64,000 nucleotides of DNA from Nymphaea colorata (lineage: Eukaryota; Streptophyta; Magnoliopsida; Nymphaeales; Nymphaeaceae). The stretch spans positions 10,304,571-10,368,570 of the forward strand of contig NC_045138.2 in assembly GCF_008831285.2 (NCBI RefSeq), given 5' to 3'. This document shows, piece by piece, positions 1-12,649 of this stretch. Positions within the stretch are counted from its first letter, which is position 1, and each line of letters starts with the position of its first letter. The notes under the pieces are model-generated. The model was not told where the DNA came from and did not search any database. It saw only the letters and a list, made by a program, of their open reading frames with translations. The translations under genes and the position numbers were made by a program.

Positions 1-59
1 TTTAATGATTTTTATTTTCTTTGTTAGATAGGTTTTGACTAAGTCTCATTGGCCATTAG

Positions 60-275
60 CCATCCGAATGCCCCTTTGGGGTGTGGGCAGGGCTAATTAA
101 GCCTGGGCACTAGGCTGGGCCGCCGCCGGGTACCCGGTACCCAGCCCGACTCGGGCCCGGGCCTTGAAAAAATGAATTTCGGGCCATTAATTACCGGGCT
201 CGGCCCGGCCCGGTAGTTAACGGGTCGGGCTCGGGCCCGCCACTGTACTCGGCGGCGACCCGAGAGCCCGATACT
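60..275. repeat. GC-rich hAT-like subterminal repeat region
   Basis: A GC-rich block in AT-rich surroundings is built of repeated GGGC/CCGGGC words on both strands. It includes back-to-back CCGGGTACCC and GGCCCGGCCC palindromes. Dense short repeats of this kind mark the ends of many plant hAT elements, and three other elements in this window have ends built from AGCTCGAG-type words in the same way. I cannot see a second end or a target duplication, so this is an inference from composition. Confidence 0.35.
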
Positions 276-409
276 ATTATTTTTTTAAAAAAAATTAACT
301 TATGAGTTATGACATTAACGTAGGGTTTCAGACTTTCAGTTTTCACTCTCTCGATTCTTCCCTTCCCTATTTGGCTGTTCCTCGCCGCCGTCGAGACTCT
401 TCAGTGAAG

Positions 410-575
410 ACTGCCTCCTCGTCGCCCAACGGCTGCCTCCTCTGGTGACCGGTCCTCCCAGTCGCAGTCGCCGTCGCCATCGCCCATGGTCTGCCTCCTC
501 CGGTGACCGGTCCTCCCAGTTGTCGTCGCCGTCACCCATCGGCTGCCTCCTTCGGAGTTCGGTCCTCCCAGTCGG
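410..575 (+). repeat. Short degenerate tandem repeat in UTR-like tract
   Basis: The word CTGCCTCCTC/T recurs at about 411, 433, 490 and 543. In the last three copies it is followed by a GGTCCTCCCAGT segment, giving a period of roughly 50-58 bp. The tract sits just after a GC-rich hAT-like end and a pyrimidine-rich leader (about 340-380). It therefore resembles the 5' untranslated region of a transposon gene. The open frames across it are short and look like products of the repeat, so I do not call a protein. Confidence 0.45.
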
Positions 576-659
576 CTGTCACAGTTTTGGGTGTGTTTCT
601 CTTTTGTTATCTTTGGCTTTCCCCCATTGTGTTTCTCGTATTCATGGTTTTGTAATTGT

Positions 660-2285
660 ATAGCATATTAATTAGGTAGCTGCTCAGCATCAAAAGAGGT
701 GAGAATCTGCTGGAATCACGCTAGAACAGTCCCAATTAAGAGGAGAACACGAAGCTTTCAGGCCACTCGAGTTCGGATCGAAGTCCGCGTGATCCCGTCA
801 GAAACCACATGTTTTGAGGTTCGTACTGGCTCTTCCTGTTCATGTTCACTTATCTCCATCTCCTCTTCGTTATCATCTCGGACAGAGACTGGGCGCCATT
901 TGTTTCTTTTCTTTTGAGGTCATTCCATCAAATGGTATTTAGTATTCGTGAGAAACTTGTCTGCTCTGCTTGATAGTTTTGTCTTGTTTTGCATCTTAGT
1001 TCGGTTTAGTTTTGTCTTGTGTGTTTTTTCTCTTTGTCCGATGTTTAGTCTGGAGGTGTCCTTATACTGTGCCCATTACCTGTTTGGTAAGTTGTCTGAG
1101 AGAACTGGCTTTGCAGCTGTGGTCCTTTTCTCTTTGCAGCTGTGGTCCATTACCTGTTTTCTCATTTGTTTCTTTTCTTTGTAAATTCTATTACTGTGGT
1201 GGGAAAAAAATACGCCAATATCAAAACAAGATGCTATGCTACATCGAGCCTCGTCTACTAGTTTGGGATGAGCAGGAGGATTAATCCCCACTTGAGCAAG
1301 AGCTGAAATCTTGTCCCTCCCTCCCTTCCCTGGTTAGATCTCCACGTGCGGGGACCCACTCCCCTTGTCCATTAGTTAAATCAGCATTTTATTCTTAGGA
1401 ACATATCTCAAGCAGCCATTTGCAGTCAAGGGCTTACTATTCTTAGTATGTCCTTTCTATACCTGAATCCTGGAAAATTGGTTTTCAAAGACTTCATAAT
1501 TGTAATGTTCAACGCAAGTTTTGCAACTGAATTATTGACAAGGTAGAGTGCAAGGCTTTGCCCAGTGCAATGGAAGAAAAGAACGTAAGAAATAAAAGCA
1601 ATTTTATGCATTTATCTGACATTAGGAGAGCCTTTTATTTTTTTTTTTGAAGAAGAATACGAGTTCCCTTTATTTTGTTGTCAGCATACCATGATCACTG
1701 AAAGGGCCGTGACAGATGGGTGCTTCTTGTAGCTAGTTCAAGGTGAACAAAAGAGCAGGCAACTGACCTGATCTCACAATAGGCAATCAAACGAACGGTT
1801 GGACACTAGAACTGTTTCCACACGCCAAATATCTAAAATGTAACTGATGTAGATTAAATCCTGTAATGTTTTCCTTAGAATGGCCAGACTTTTTCTAGAT
1901 GATGCCACACGCAACTACTCTCTTTCACCGAATTGGCAAAGGTCTGTCTTTTTCTTGCTTCAAATTCCATATATTGGACAGAGCATGGCATGATAAATAA
2001 AAAAAGGTGCTTGCTGATGAATGGGGATGCCCTTGGATTTGATATTGATGATGCCTGAGGGATGATTGGTTACAGAAATATGATTTGCACAGTGTATCAT
2101 CTCTTTCTCACAATGTATATGTATCCTTTTGGCCTAATATTGATCTCAGGAAAAATTCTTGGCAAAGACATGAATTAAACCCTTTTGAAAACCACAATAT
2201 TTTGCTTAACCAATCTAATTAAGAAAGGAAGAGTTTAAAAAATATGACAAGCAACTCTTAAACTATTTGAGCATACAGCATACTC
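660..2285. other. Intergenic, no recognisable gene
   Basis: I see no family motif, no splice-consistent open frame and no RNA gene here. The sequence is ordinary AT-rich plant intergenic DNA with short T runs. Confidence 0.4.
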
Positions 2286-2299
2286 CATACTGTGATTGT

Positions 2300-2530
2300 T
2301 GGTTTGTGATGCTGAACCGAGTCAGGATTTTTCAAACCGATTCAGAGTTGTTTGAGACCGGTTCTTTCCCTTTTCAGACCGGTTCACCTAGTTTTTCACC
2401 AGTTCGGTTCATTGAAGACTGATACGGGACCGGTTCTAAGCTAGAGGGAGCTGGTATATGTGGTTGTATGCCCATTTAAGGTGTTTAATGGATTGGTTCG
2501 ATCATTTTAGATCGATACGAGACCGATTCA
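2300..2530. repeat. ACCGGTTC/AACCGATTC-rich repeat patch
   Basis: About ten degenerate copies of GACCGGTTC or its variants (GAACCGA, AACCGATTC, GTTCGGTTC, GAGACCGATTC) occur in 230 bp on both strands. The density resembles the subterminal repeats of a DNA transposon, but I cannot define ends. The stretch from 2530 to 3116, before the copia gag, is AT-rich and may be that element's leader. I could not match it to the element's 3' LTR. Confidence 0.35.
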
Positions 2531-3116
2531 TTATGTTTTATGGAGCTTTAATGAACAATTTAGATAGTATTAAGTTGATTATGCAGAAATGATTCATGTG
2601 ATTCGTGTATTTCATTTTATATGTGTTATTATAACATATTCTTGTATCATGTTTTGTTTAGGATTATGCTAAAGTTAGTTTTATTGCATGATCATAAAGT
2701 TTGTACGATAACGCTAATATAAAAAGCCTATGATTAGTTAAATCATGTCATACTTCACCAAAGTGACTACGCATGATTTAAAGGCACATTAGTGTTTCAT
2801 GTTGTATTTATTCTCATTTGAAGTAACATAATTACCCAAAGGTAGTGTGTTATGTTTTAAGAGAATAAGTAGAGTAAAATAGGAAAATAGATCCTTACAT
2901 AGTTCTGTCATTTTACACCCAAAGGTGTTATGCTTAACTATAATTTGGATTTACATTTCCTACTTTTACTAGATAAGTTAAGACGGAATACATGTGCGTA
3001 TTATGTATATTACCAAAGTAGTATCCTAATGACCCCGGGTATTTGTCTTGTAAATAGTAGACATAAAGAGCCTTTTATTTGGTTTACTGTTCCAGATGGT
3101 TTGTCTCATATAATGC

Positions 3117-6100
3117 ATGTCAACTTATAGATATCTTTTGTCATCTGCAGTGCCTGGTTCTATTTATTTTAATGGCTCAAATTCTATCCCTTTACTTGAT
3201 GATTCCAATTATGCTGAATGGAAAGAAAATGTTGTGTTTACATTGTGGTATATGGATGTGGATATGGCATTGAGGCGACCTGAGCCACCACCTCTTACAC
3301 CAGAAAGTACACATAATAAAATAGTGTATTTTGACAAGTGGGAGCGTTCTAACCGACTAAGTTTGTTGCTTTTACAATCAAGGGTCGCTAAGAACATACG
3401 TGGTGCTATCCCACCTTGTAGATCGGTAAGAGAGTTCTTGGATGCAGTTGAGGCTCAGTTTGTCAGCTCTCATAAAGCCAGAGCTAGTACCCTAATGTCA
3501 AAGTTAATATCTATGAAATATCAAGGAGGGGGTAACATTCGCCAGCATATGTTATAAATGAGGAACATTGCTTTTCAATTGAATGACATGAAGTTGACTA
3601 TTTCTGAATCTTTCTTGGTATTCTTTACTTTGACTTCTTTACCAGCTGAATACACTCCTTTTAAGATCAGTTACAATACACATAATACTGAATGGACATT
3701 CAATGAATTGATGTCTAAGTGTGTTGAAGAGGAGGAAAGGATGAAGGGTGAGAAGTTGCAAAGTGCACATATGGTTTCTCACTCTGGGGCTGGTAAAGTT
3801 GGCATAAAGAAAAGTTTAATAAAAAGGAGTGCCAAGAAGAAGTCATCAAGTCAACCTGCTTCTCAAACTGTGCAGACTAACTTAGCTCCTATAAAGTGTT
3901 TCTTTTACAAGAAAAAAGGACATAAGAAGTCAGACTGCATCAAGTATAAGAATTTGTTAGAGAAGAAAAGTAACATATCATTTGTTTCACTTGAAAGTAG
4001 TTACATGTTCCTATTAATAGCTGGTGGATTGACTCTAGTGCTACTGTGCATATTGCCAATTCTTTACAAGCCTTTCTGAGCAAAAGGGAACCAACGCTAC
4101 ATGCGAGGAGCATTTTCTCAGGAAACAAAATGCGCTCACATGTGAAGGTTTTTGGAGAATGCCAGATTAGGCTTGATACTGGCTTTGTTTTGGATCTTCA
4201 TGATGTTTTCTTTGTTTCATCATATAGTAGAAACTTGATTTCTGTATCAAGACTGGACAAATTTGATTTTTGTTTAAAGTTTGAGAATTCAAAGATGTTC
4301 ATTTATAAAGATCTTGTTGAAATTGGTTCTGCTATTTTGTGTGATGGTTTATACAAGTTGAATGTGAAGATCCAATCTCCTGAATCGTTGGTTTCTACTC
4401 ATAATATAATTAGCAATAAGCGTAGTACCATAAAGGATGATTCATACATGCTATGGCACTGCCGTTTGGGTCATATCTCTGAAAAGAGAATAAGGAGACT
4501 TATAAATGAATGGATCTTACGATCTCTTGATTTTACAGATAACGACATATGTGTAGATTGGATAAAGGCAAAGCAAACTAACATATATAAAGAAGGTGCC
4601 GAGCAATGTACTGAAAGATTAGGAATTGTTCACACAGATGTTTGTGGACCTTTCCCTCCTTGTTACACAGGCGAAAAGTATTTTGTCACCTTTATAGATG
4701 ACTATTCTCGGTATTTATATCTCTACTTAATCTTTGAAAATCCGATGTGTGTCAAGTTTTCAAGGACTATAAGAAAGAAGTAGAGAAACAAACCGGTGAG
4801 GTTATCAAGATAGTCAGATCAGATAGAGGTGGTGAATATTATGATAGGTTTACTGAGATGGGACAAAGGGAGAGACCATTAGCGCGATTTCTAAATGAAG
4901 AAGGCATTGTGCCTCAATACACTATGCCAGGCAGTGCCTATCAAAATGGTGTTGCCGAAAGAAGAAATCGTACGCTTAAAGAAATGGTTCGAGCTATGTT
5001 AAATTACTCTACTCTCCCTCTAACTTTGTGGGGTGAAGCTCTCAGGACAGCAGTGCATATCCAAAATAGGGTTCCTACTAAAGCTGTTCCTACAACTCCT
5101 TACAAGTTATGGACAAATAGGAAACCTTCTCTTTCTTATATGCACATGTGGGGATGTCCTGCTGAAGCTAAATTGTATAACCCCTACATAAAAACCTTTG
5201 ATCCTAGAACAACCAGTGGTTTCTTTATTGGTTATCAAGAAAGATCGAAAGGTTATAGGTTTTATTGTCCATCTCATACACCACATATTGTAGAAACAGC
5301 TAAGGTTAAGTTCCTGAAAGATGGCTCTTTTGGGTTAGATGCATTACAAAACCTCACTTTTGAGGAAATACAAGATACTGAAAGTAGACCTGATAAAGAG
5401 AATATAAATGTGTATGATTATGTTGTCTCCCAGGATGACATGAATGCAAATCATACAGGTAATGCATCAGATCCAAATGAATTAAATGTAGATCATACTG
5501 ATGAACACGAAAAGGATGTAGACATACAAATTGAAAATGATCAATTACCTGTTCGTAGATCTGCAAGAGCCAGGAGATCTGCCATATCATCAGACTATGT
5601 GGTATACTTACAAGAGCCTAGTGATTTCATAGATGTTGACGATGATCCTTTCACATTCAATGAAGCCGTTGAAAGTAAACAATACAGGTTCTGGATTAAT
5701 GCCATGAAAGAAGAGCTTGACTCTATGGCTAAAAACCAGACATGGAGTCTTGTATCATTGCCTAAAGGAGTAAAACCCGTAGGGTGTAAATGAGTCTATA
5801 AGACCAAGAGGGACTCTAAAGGCAACATAGAGAGATACAAGGCAAGATTAGTTGCTAAAGGATTCACACAAATGGAGGGCATTGACTATAATGAGACATA
5901 TTCACCTGTCTCTGCTAAAAAGCCAATGAGGATTGTCCTTGCACTTGTAGCTCATTTTGACTTAGAGCTATATCAGATGGATGTGAAAACGGCTTTCTTA
6001 AATGGTGATTTGGATGAAGAGGTATATATGGATCAACCTCAAGGGTTTTCAGGGAGTGGTAAAGGTCATTTGGTATGCAAACTTAATAAAGCGATTTATG

Positions 6101-7215
6101 GACTTAAACAGGCCTCACGTCAATTATACATTAAGTTTTTCGAAGTCATTACGACTTTTGGATTTACAGAAAACAGCATTGATCGATGTGTGTATCTTAA
6201 GACATGTGGGAGTAAGTTCATAATTTTGACTTTATATGTGGGTGACATTTTGCTTGCTTCAAATGATCTTCAATTGCTAACAAAAACCAAACATTTTATC
6301 GCATCTCATTTTGAGATGAAGGACATGGGTGAGGCTTCATTTGTTCTCGGCATTGAGATTCGTCGAGATAGATCTAAATGTGGTTTAAGTCTCTCCCAAT
6401 TAGCATATATCAATAAAGTTCTTAAGAGATATGAGATGGAGAATTGTTCTCCTATTTCGGCACCCATAGCTAAATGGGATAAATTGAGCCTAAATGATTG
6501 TCCAAATGACGAATTTGAAAAGACACAAATGATCAACATTCCATATGCATCAGCGGTTGGCAGCTTGCAGTATGCGCAGATTTGCACTAGGCCTGACATT
6601 TTCTTTGCTATTGGCATGCTTGGTAGATTTCAATCTAATCCAGGCATGGCACATTGGAAGGCCGTAAAGAGAGTCATGCGATACTTGCAAGGGACAAAAG
6701 ATTACATGTTGACATATCGCAAGGTGGACCATTTAGAAGTGATTGGCTATTCTGACGCCGATCTTGGAGGATGTACCGATAGTAGGAAGTCTACTACTGG
6801 TTTTGTTTTCCTTCCATCAAGAGGTGCCACCTCATGGGGGAGCAAAAAGCAGACTGTGACTGCTGCTCACACAATGAAAGCAGAATTCATTGCATTATAT
6901 GAGACTACATCACAGACAATTTGGATAAAGAATTTCATTTCACAGCTCAAGATAATGGAATCTATTGAGAAACCACTTAAGGTTCACTGTGATAATGAAG
7001 CTGCAGTGTCCTTTTCCAACAACAACAAAAGTACTACTTCTTGTAAGCGTATGGAACTTAAGTATTTTGTTGTTAAGGAAAGGACAGAGAATCAAGTAGT
7101 GTGTATTCAACACATTGGAACTACAAATATGGTTGCAGATCCTCTTACTAAAGCGCTAGCATCTGGTATGTTCTTTGAACATGTTAAGAGGATGAGTTTG
7201 TGTAGTTCAATGTAA
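3117..7215 (+). pseudogene. Ty1/copia gag-pol polyprotein, broken (copia-1)
   Basis: All copia domains appear in order. Gag is about 3150-3990 with an in-frame TAA at 3555-3557, and its zinc knuckle (about 3895-3935) has Tyr in place of the second Cys. Protease follows near 4025 in a shifted frame, with Asp-Ser-Ser where Asp-Ser-Gly is expected. The GAG-pre-integrase HCRLGH motif is at about 4455. Integrase is shifted again near 4745 and continues with [10 protein letters not shown] and [14 protein letters not shown] at 5791-5793 separates integrase/RT start from the rest of RT. RT has QMDVKTAFLNG and KAIYGLKQA, but the active site reads YVGD instead of YVDD. RNase H retains YSDADLGG, CDNEAAV and VADPLTKAL. 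Two stops, two frameshifts and lost catalytic residues make it inactive. Confidence 0.95.
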
Positions 7216-7415
7216 ATACACTATTATGCAAACATTTATGAATGTGATCACATACAGTTTGTTGATTCTCATTAAGTTTGTTGTCTATTTATTTTGTATT
7301 CTCATTTGTTTGTTGAGAAGTTTTGTAAGACAACAAGGTGAGACCTTGGAATGGATTTTAAGGCTAGTCCATTCATTTTGTTTACCATCGATATCAACTT
7401 GGACTAGTGGGAGAT

Positions 7416-7590
7416 TGTTAGGATTTTTCCATCTGGATAGTCTTGCGTCGATACGGGTCCATATCCGTTTGGGATCCTAAGTATAAATGCTCGTGTCTTG
7501 TGATGGTGTGAGGCACATTCAGTTTTTACCGCCTGGGTAATCGGTCCCCTTAACCATACATGAATTGCCTGTCCCCATCACTGGGCTGCT
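7416..7590 (+). repeat. 3' LTR start of copia-1
   Basis: A purine-rich tract (AGTGGGAGAT, 7405-7414) lies about 190 bp past the polyprotein stop and is followed by TGTTAGGATTTTTCC, a typical TGTTA copia LTR start. A TATA-like AGTATAAATG lies at about 7480. I could not locate the LTR's 3' end, so the end coordinate given is only the edge of the part I am confident in. No matching 5' LTR is visible upstream of the gag, which suggests a truncated left side. Confidence 0.6.
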
Positions 7591-7881
7591 ATGGCTGAGG
7601 AGAGAAACCCATTGCCGCCGCCGCCACCGCCACCGCCACCGCTGCTGCCAATGCCGCTAGGGAACAACTCTATGGGGACTGTAGCTGTTCTTCCCACCGC
7701 CACCGACATTCAGTCGGCGGTCGCCTCTATAGGTTCTTCTTCCGCCCTATATGAAACACATGGATCCATGAATGTTTGTTCAATTTCTGCATTTTCGTTT
7801 GTCCGCTATCTTGATTCCTCGCAAAGCTCCAACAAGAATGACCTCAGAATAAGGGATGCACCTGAATATCTGCGTTCTTGA
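7591..7881 (+). CDS. Small proline-rich ORF, unrecognised
   Basis: This 96-codon ATG-initiated frame encodes a protein starting MAEERN, then a run of nine prolines encoded by CCG/CCA repeats, then a Ser/Ala-rich stretch with no family I recognise. It begins about 175 bp inside or just past the copia-1 3' LTR, so it may be LTR or downstream sequence rather than a gene. The GC-rich codon run is what keeps the frame open. I would not rely on it without transcript evidence. Confidence 0.2.
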   Translation: MAEERNPLPPPPPPPPPLLPMPLGNNSMGTVAVLPTATDIQSAVASIGSSSALYETHGSMNVCSISAFSFVRYLDSSQSSNKNDLRIRDAPEYLRS

Positions 7882-8205
7882 ACCTAAAGTCCTGCAATAA
7901 AACACATGTGAGTGAAGCCGACAACAAAATGTTTAGAATTAAATAAGAACCAGAGAGAAAGGGACAGAGGGTTGAGAGTGGTGGGAAGAGAGAAAGAGAG
8001 AGAAGCAAACGTCCCTTTTTTTATTAATGGGGCCATCGCTGCACGTGAGGTTGGGTGAAGGTTACTGTTTGGATGTCAGTACCTTTGTAATACTTACAAA
8101 ATGGGAGTCAAAGCTGAACTTTTGTGTTACCTTTTTGGTTGGGACCCACTGGACTTGGTTGCACCTGTGACATGGCATGTGATGTAGTCGGGTTGGCAGT
8201 ATGAT
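7882..8205. other. Intergenic, no gene seen
   Basis: The stretch contains a GAGA-rich patch near 7980-8005 and nothing recognisable as coding. Confidence 0.4.
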
Positions 8206-8723
8206 TAGGTCTGAACATGAGCCTGAGTAGCCTGATCTTGATTCAGTATATCTTGTTTAGAGTCAAGTTCGAGCTGACTCTTTTCACAAACTATTAGAAT
8301 TGGAGTTCTTACGGAAACTCATATGTTTAACCGAATAGAGCTCGAGTCGGGCTCGTTCACCTTTTGATTCCGTTTAATTCATTTTGCTGTTTGCACGCAC
8401 ACTTTTCCTCCCTTTCTCTTTCCCCCGCGACCGATTGATTACTTTCTGTCGCTCTCTTTGTCTTTGTCCGGTTTATATTAAAGCATCCTCTCTCTTTCAT
8501 TATTCTAGACATTTTTGTGCCGCAACAGAAGTTAATGGCAAGTTTTGGATGATTGTTTGAAAATAAAACAAACCAGTTTATCAAGTGGAGATGAGTTCTA
8601 GAAATGCATTATTGAGTCGAACTCAAGCGTAATTTCTTGAGCTTGACAAGCTGAATATTTCAGGTACCAAGCCAAGCTTGAGATGGTGCAACTTGAAATA
8701 GACTCGGCTCGTGTTCAGGCTTA
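8206..8723. mobile_element. hAT-type MITE (518 bp)
   Basis: The left end reads TAGGTCTGAACATGAGCC and the right end, reverse-complemented, reads TAAGCCTGAACACGAGCC, so the terminal inverted repeats match at about 15 of 18 positions. Internal subterminal words such as CTCGAGTCGGGCTCG (about 8340) and TGAGTCGAACTC (about 8612) match those of the larger hAT-like element at 41717-50681. Flanking 8-mers (AGTATGAT and AATATAAC) agree at 5 of 8 positions, a weak decayed duplication. There is no transposase, so it is non-autonomous. Confidence 0.65.
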
Positions 8724-9117
8724 AATATAACAACCCAAAACTTGTTTTTTTCGTATACTTTGCTATTTTTTTTTATCTAGTTACAAGTAATTTCTATTTA
8801 AGGAATTATCAACATAAGTTACCAAATTGTGCCCCTTGGATATGTGTGGATCGTCTGTGTTAAAATTAGATTCCAAGAAAGACGCTCTAACCTTCAAATG
8901 GTTTAAAAGAGACGGATGATGTAGACACGTAAAGTGGAAGATGCAAGTGATATACAAAGAAGAGAATGTCTACACCTGATATATCTACTACGTACGCCTA
9001 CCCTTTGTATAAAAGTGATGAGATTGTAACCCCAACGAAATTAATGGCTTAAAACTAGTGGATTTGTTAAGAACACAAAGTGACAAAATTCACACACACA
9101 CACCAAGATTCTCTCTT

Positions 9118-9118
<1 letters not shown>
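8724..9118. other. Intergenic, no gene seen
   Basis: AT-rich DNA between the MITE and the palindromic microsatellite. No coding signal is visible. Confidence 0.4.

Positions 9119-9203
<85 letters not shown>
9119..9203. repeat. Palindromic (CT)n(TA)n(GA)n microsatellite
   Basis: About 18 bp of CT repeat, 36 bp of TA repeat and 31 bp of GA repeat follow one another. CT and GA runs are complementary and TA is self-complementary, so the whole block can fold into one hairpin or cruciform. Confidence 0.9.
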
Positions 9204-9205
<2 letters not shown>

Positions 9206-10879
9206 CTGTCTGTTGTCTGACTTATTAACTACTCGATTTAGAATATAGTGTTGTTATATGCACGCACACACATATTTATACACTTCATACGCATATCCTA
9301 TTGATTAAGAAAGGTGAAGCACTAGCCTTGAAATGAAAGGCTTCAATGCCTGGGATATATAGGCTCGGTAGAGACATAAGTACGAACACAAATAACTTTC
9401 TATGTATGAAATTACGCCTTCTACTGCGGGTATCTACCATGCGTACCATTTTATTTGAAGAAATAACTGTAGACTTGCACAAATGATTTAAAAGTAGTAG
9501 ACATGAAAGGAACACAAAGTGAAAGACAACCATTTTCTTTTATACACGATAGTTAATTGTTGAAATGACCCTAAAATTTTGAAGTCTATATCCAGCATTT
9601 TCCAACATTTTATAGTAAATTTACAATAAAATATTAAGAAAATTTGGGCTTCAAATGCTTCAATTATCCTTAATTCTGATCAATGAGGTGATTGTCGACT
9701 AGATTTGGTACCTATGCTGATTTAGTTTTGGACTTTGAACCCAAGCCCAAGCTCAATCTATAATTCAAATCCAAATTCATATCTAGGTCCAGCCCAAATT
9801 TCACTTTAACTCGGATAGTAGATACAGATCTAGATCTAAATCCCACCTCTAGAAGCAAAACTAAACCTTATATCCAGATCCTGATACAAATCCCAGTTTT
9901 AAATCCTAAACAAATATCCAGATCCCAATCTGTCTGGATCCAAACCGTGCTCTAGATCCAAAACTAAGCCCTAGCTCAAAATTTGGATTCAATTCCTAGA
10001 TTTAGATAAAAATAGACCTTAGATCCAGATCCAAGCTTTAGATCCAATATTCGAGATCCATAACTAAATTCAAGCTCTTAGATCCAGATTCAAATCTAAA
10101 TTAAGATCCAAAATCATATCCTAGATCCAAAAACCTGATCCAAGATCCACAATTAGACCCAAAATCAGGATGGTAATCCAAACAAAAATATAGATAAAAA
10201 AAACCGCCGTCAGATCGAAATTTGATTCAAAAAAATAAAATCTGGATTTTGTCCCAAGTTTTAAATACAAATGCCCAAAATCGAGTTCAATAATCAATTT
10301 CCAACATCGTATTTCGATTTGAATCCTTGAGCAGGCGCATGGGCTCCGTCTCCCCTTTCGACTCAATTTCACTTTATAAAATCCAAAACTGGATCAAAAA
10401 ACCATATTTCAAACCTAAACAGAGATCAAAAGCGTGATTTGAGCTTTTGACATCGACTCAGAGGGCCAGACCCTTCCCCATTGGAGGAAATTTGCTGCGG
10501 ATCCGAAACGATCGTTATGCTCATTTTGCCAAAAGACCATTTGGGCCTTCAAAAAGTTTATAAATTTTCAATTTTTCTTTTCGCCACGGACCCCTTGTGG
10601 GACCCACTTAGCAGGGGCCGGACTAAACGCCAAGTACATTTGGCACTCCGTTGCCGAAGCTGGTTATATAGGTCATCTCCATGTGTCTAATTTCATGTAT
10701 CATTTAAAGTATGACAATGAAGCTCATGATTAATAAAAAAAAGTCTTTTTATATGGATAAAAGAAGAAATCACAAAAAGAAGATTTGGAAATTAGATAAA
10801 AATAAAATTTGTCATGCATAGGTTAATACACCTCTTTAAACAGTAAAAAAACATTTCTATTTTTTTTTGACCCATTTAT

Positions 10880-11160
10880 ACCGTTATCTTATTATCTCTT
10901 AAATATTATCTCATCATACTTATGTTTAGTGTTATCTCGTACATCTATCCATTATCTCATAAATGCTATCTCATATGTTTAGTGTTATCTCATACTTATA
11001 TTATGTTATTATCTTATAAGTCTTTTCTGATCTCATACATATGTTTAGGGTTATCTGATATATCTGTCCATTCATTATTTCATAAATCTTTTGTTATCTT
11101 ATAAACATTATCTCATACTTATTTGTTATTTCATACATATTTTTTATTTCACGCACATAC
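10880..11160 (+). repeat. TTATCTCATA-type degenerate tandem repeat
   Basis: Degenerate units built on TTATCTCATACATATGTTTAG recur over about 280 bp inside the long LTR-like repeat. They keep several short frames open, which I treat as artefacts. Confidence 0.6.
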
Positions 11161-12649
11161 ATTTGCAATGTTTGGGCATAAAAGTAAATGTATATATTGA
11201 TAAGAGGGTTCACATCTGGCAAACACTTATTACATACACGAAGCGAGGTACAAAACTCTCTCTCGCTGAGCGTAACATGCAGGGCAGTGCATGGCAGCGC
11301 TCGCAGCCAATAGAAGGTCGTGCGTGTTGTAGGGCATAGGTCGCCTGCCTTTTTTTTTCATCAAAACTCGCCCTAATTTAAAAACTCAAATTTTGTAATA
11401 AGACATGAAAAATTAAAAAAACTCAAATCTTGAATTTTAACTCTATTTCTTTCTATAAATACTCTATTTTGGCCCTTGAGTACATGCTAACTCTTGAAGA
11501 ACCCTTTGAGCTTTCAAACTATGAATTTGGACACTTTCAAGCCTCTCTCATTCCTTCCTCTACCAACCCTCTATCTTTATCATTCCTCTGTTTTCAAACT
11601 TGGTGTTCATCTTCCTCGTCAACTTCAATCACTCACCCACGAGCCACGAGCCTTGTAGGAGCACGTGGGAGACTCTTGGTGATACTCTTTCCACTCGTTG
11701 GAAACATCATTTGGAAGTCTTTCTGGTTCAAGAAAGCAAAGGAATCGCCCCCATATTCAAGCTTCTTCATGGTATGTAGGTTTCTCCCTTCCATTTAATC
11801 CTTCCTTTTCTCCCTATGGCAGTGCAAGGGGCCTCCTGAAATATCATATTTGAAGCTAAGGGATAACCTTTAGTGCAGTGGGAGCATGAACTAGGAGAAG
11901 CTAAACTCTCGTTTCTTTTCTTTACAATTCAGAGCACGATATATGCCTCTTTCTTTCTGCCTCTCATCGAATGCTTGTTTTGCTTATATCTCTACAAACT
12001 CAACGGTGTGCACACATAGATGGCTGATTTTTTGATTTGTGAACAAATGAATGATGATGGGGAAAGCTTGGAAATGGGATTTAATTTGAAGTTGGAGCTT
12101 GTCCAATTTTAAGAAAACTCTATGAATGTATACATGTTAATATGCATATATTTCCATGACATTTCTAGGATTAATTTTAACCATAGCTTTAACTACTTTC
12201 TAATCCTCATTCTCTTTATAGGTCGCCACCTGTTGTCCATCTTATTTGTAGTTTCAAGAGTGATTTTCCTTGAAAGCGCATCTTCAATGGGATTGAAGTG
12301 CAAGAAGAGTACAAAAGGAACATTCTTCATGAACCACTTTTATAAAAGGTGACTCCTTCACAGTTTGATCTCCTTCACATATTCAATGATAGGAGAGACA
12401 TATTTTCTTTTATAACCTGAAAAATTAATTGAGAGATTTTATTATTATGTCCTTCAATTTCCTTTACCGATTTCAAAAGTATTTCAAAACAAGTCCTTAG
12501 AGAAGTTTGGAGACTTGACCTAGGCTCTTCAATAAGCTCAATTCCTTCCAGCTTATATAAAAAAAATTCGGTAAAATTTTTAAAAGTATCTCTTAAACTT
12601 ATAGTCTTAATTTATATAAAAAAAAATAAGATGTCTGCTTACTAAAGCA

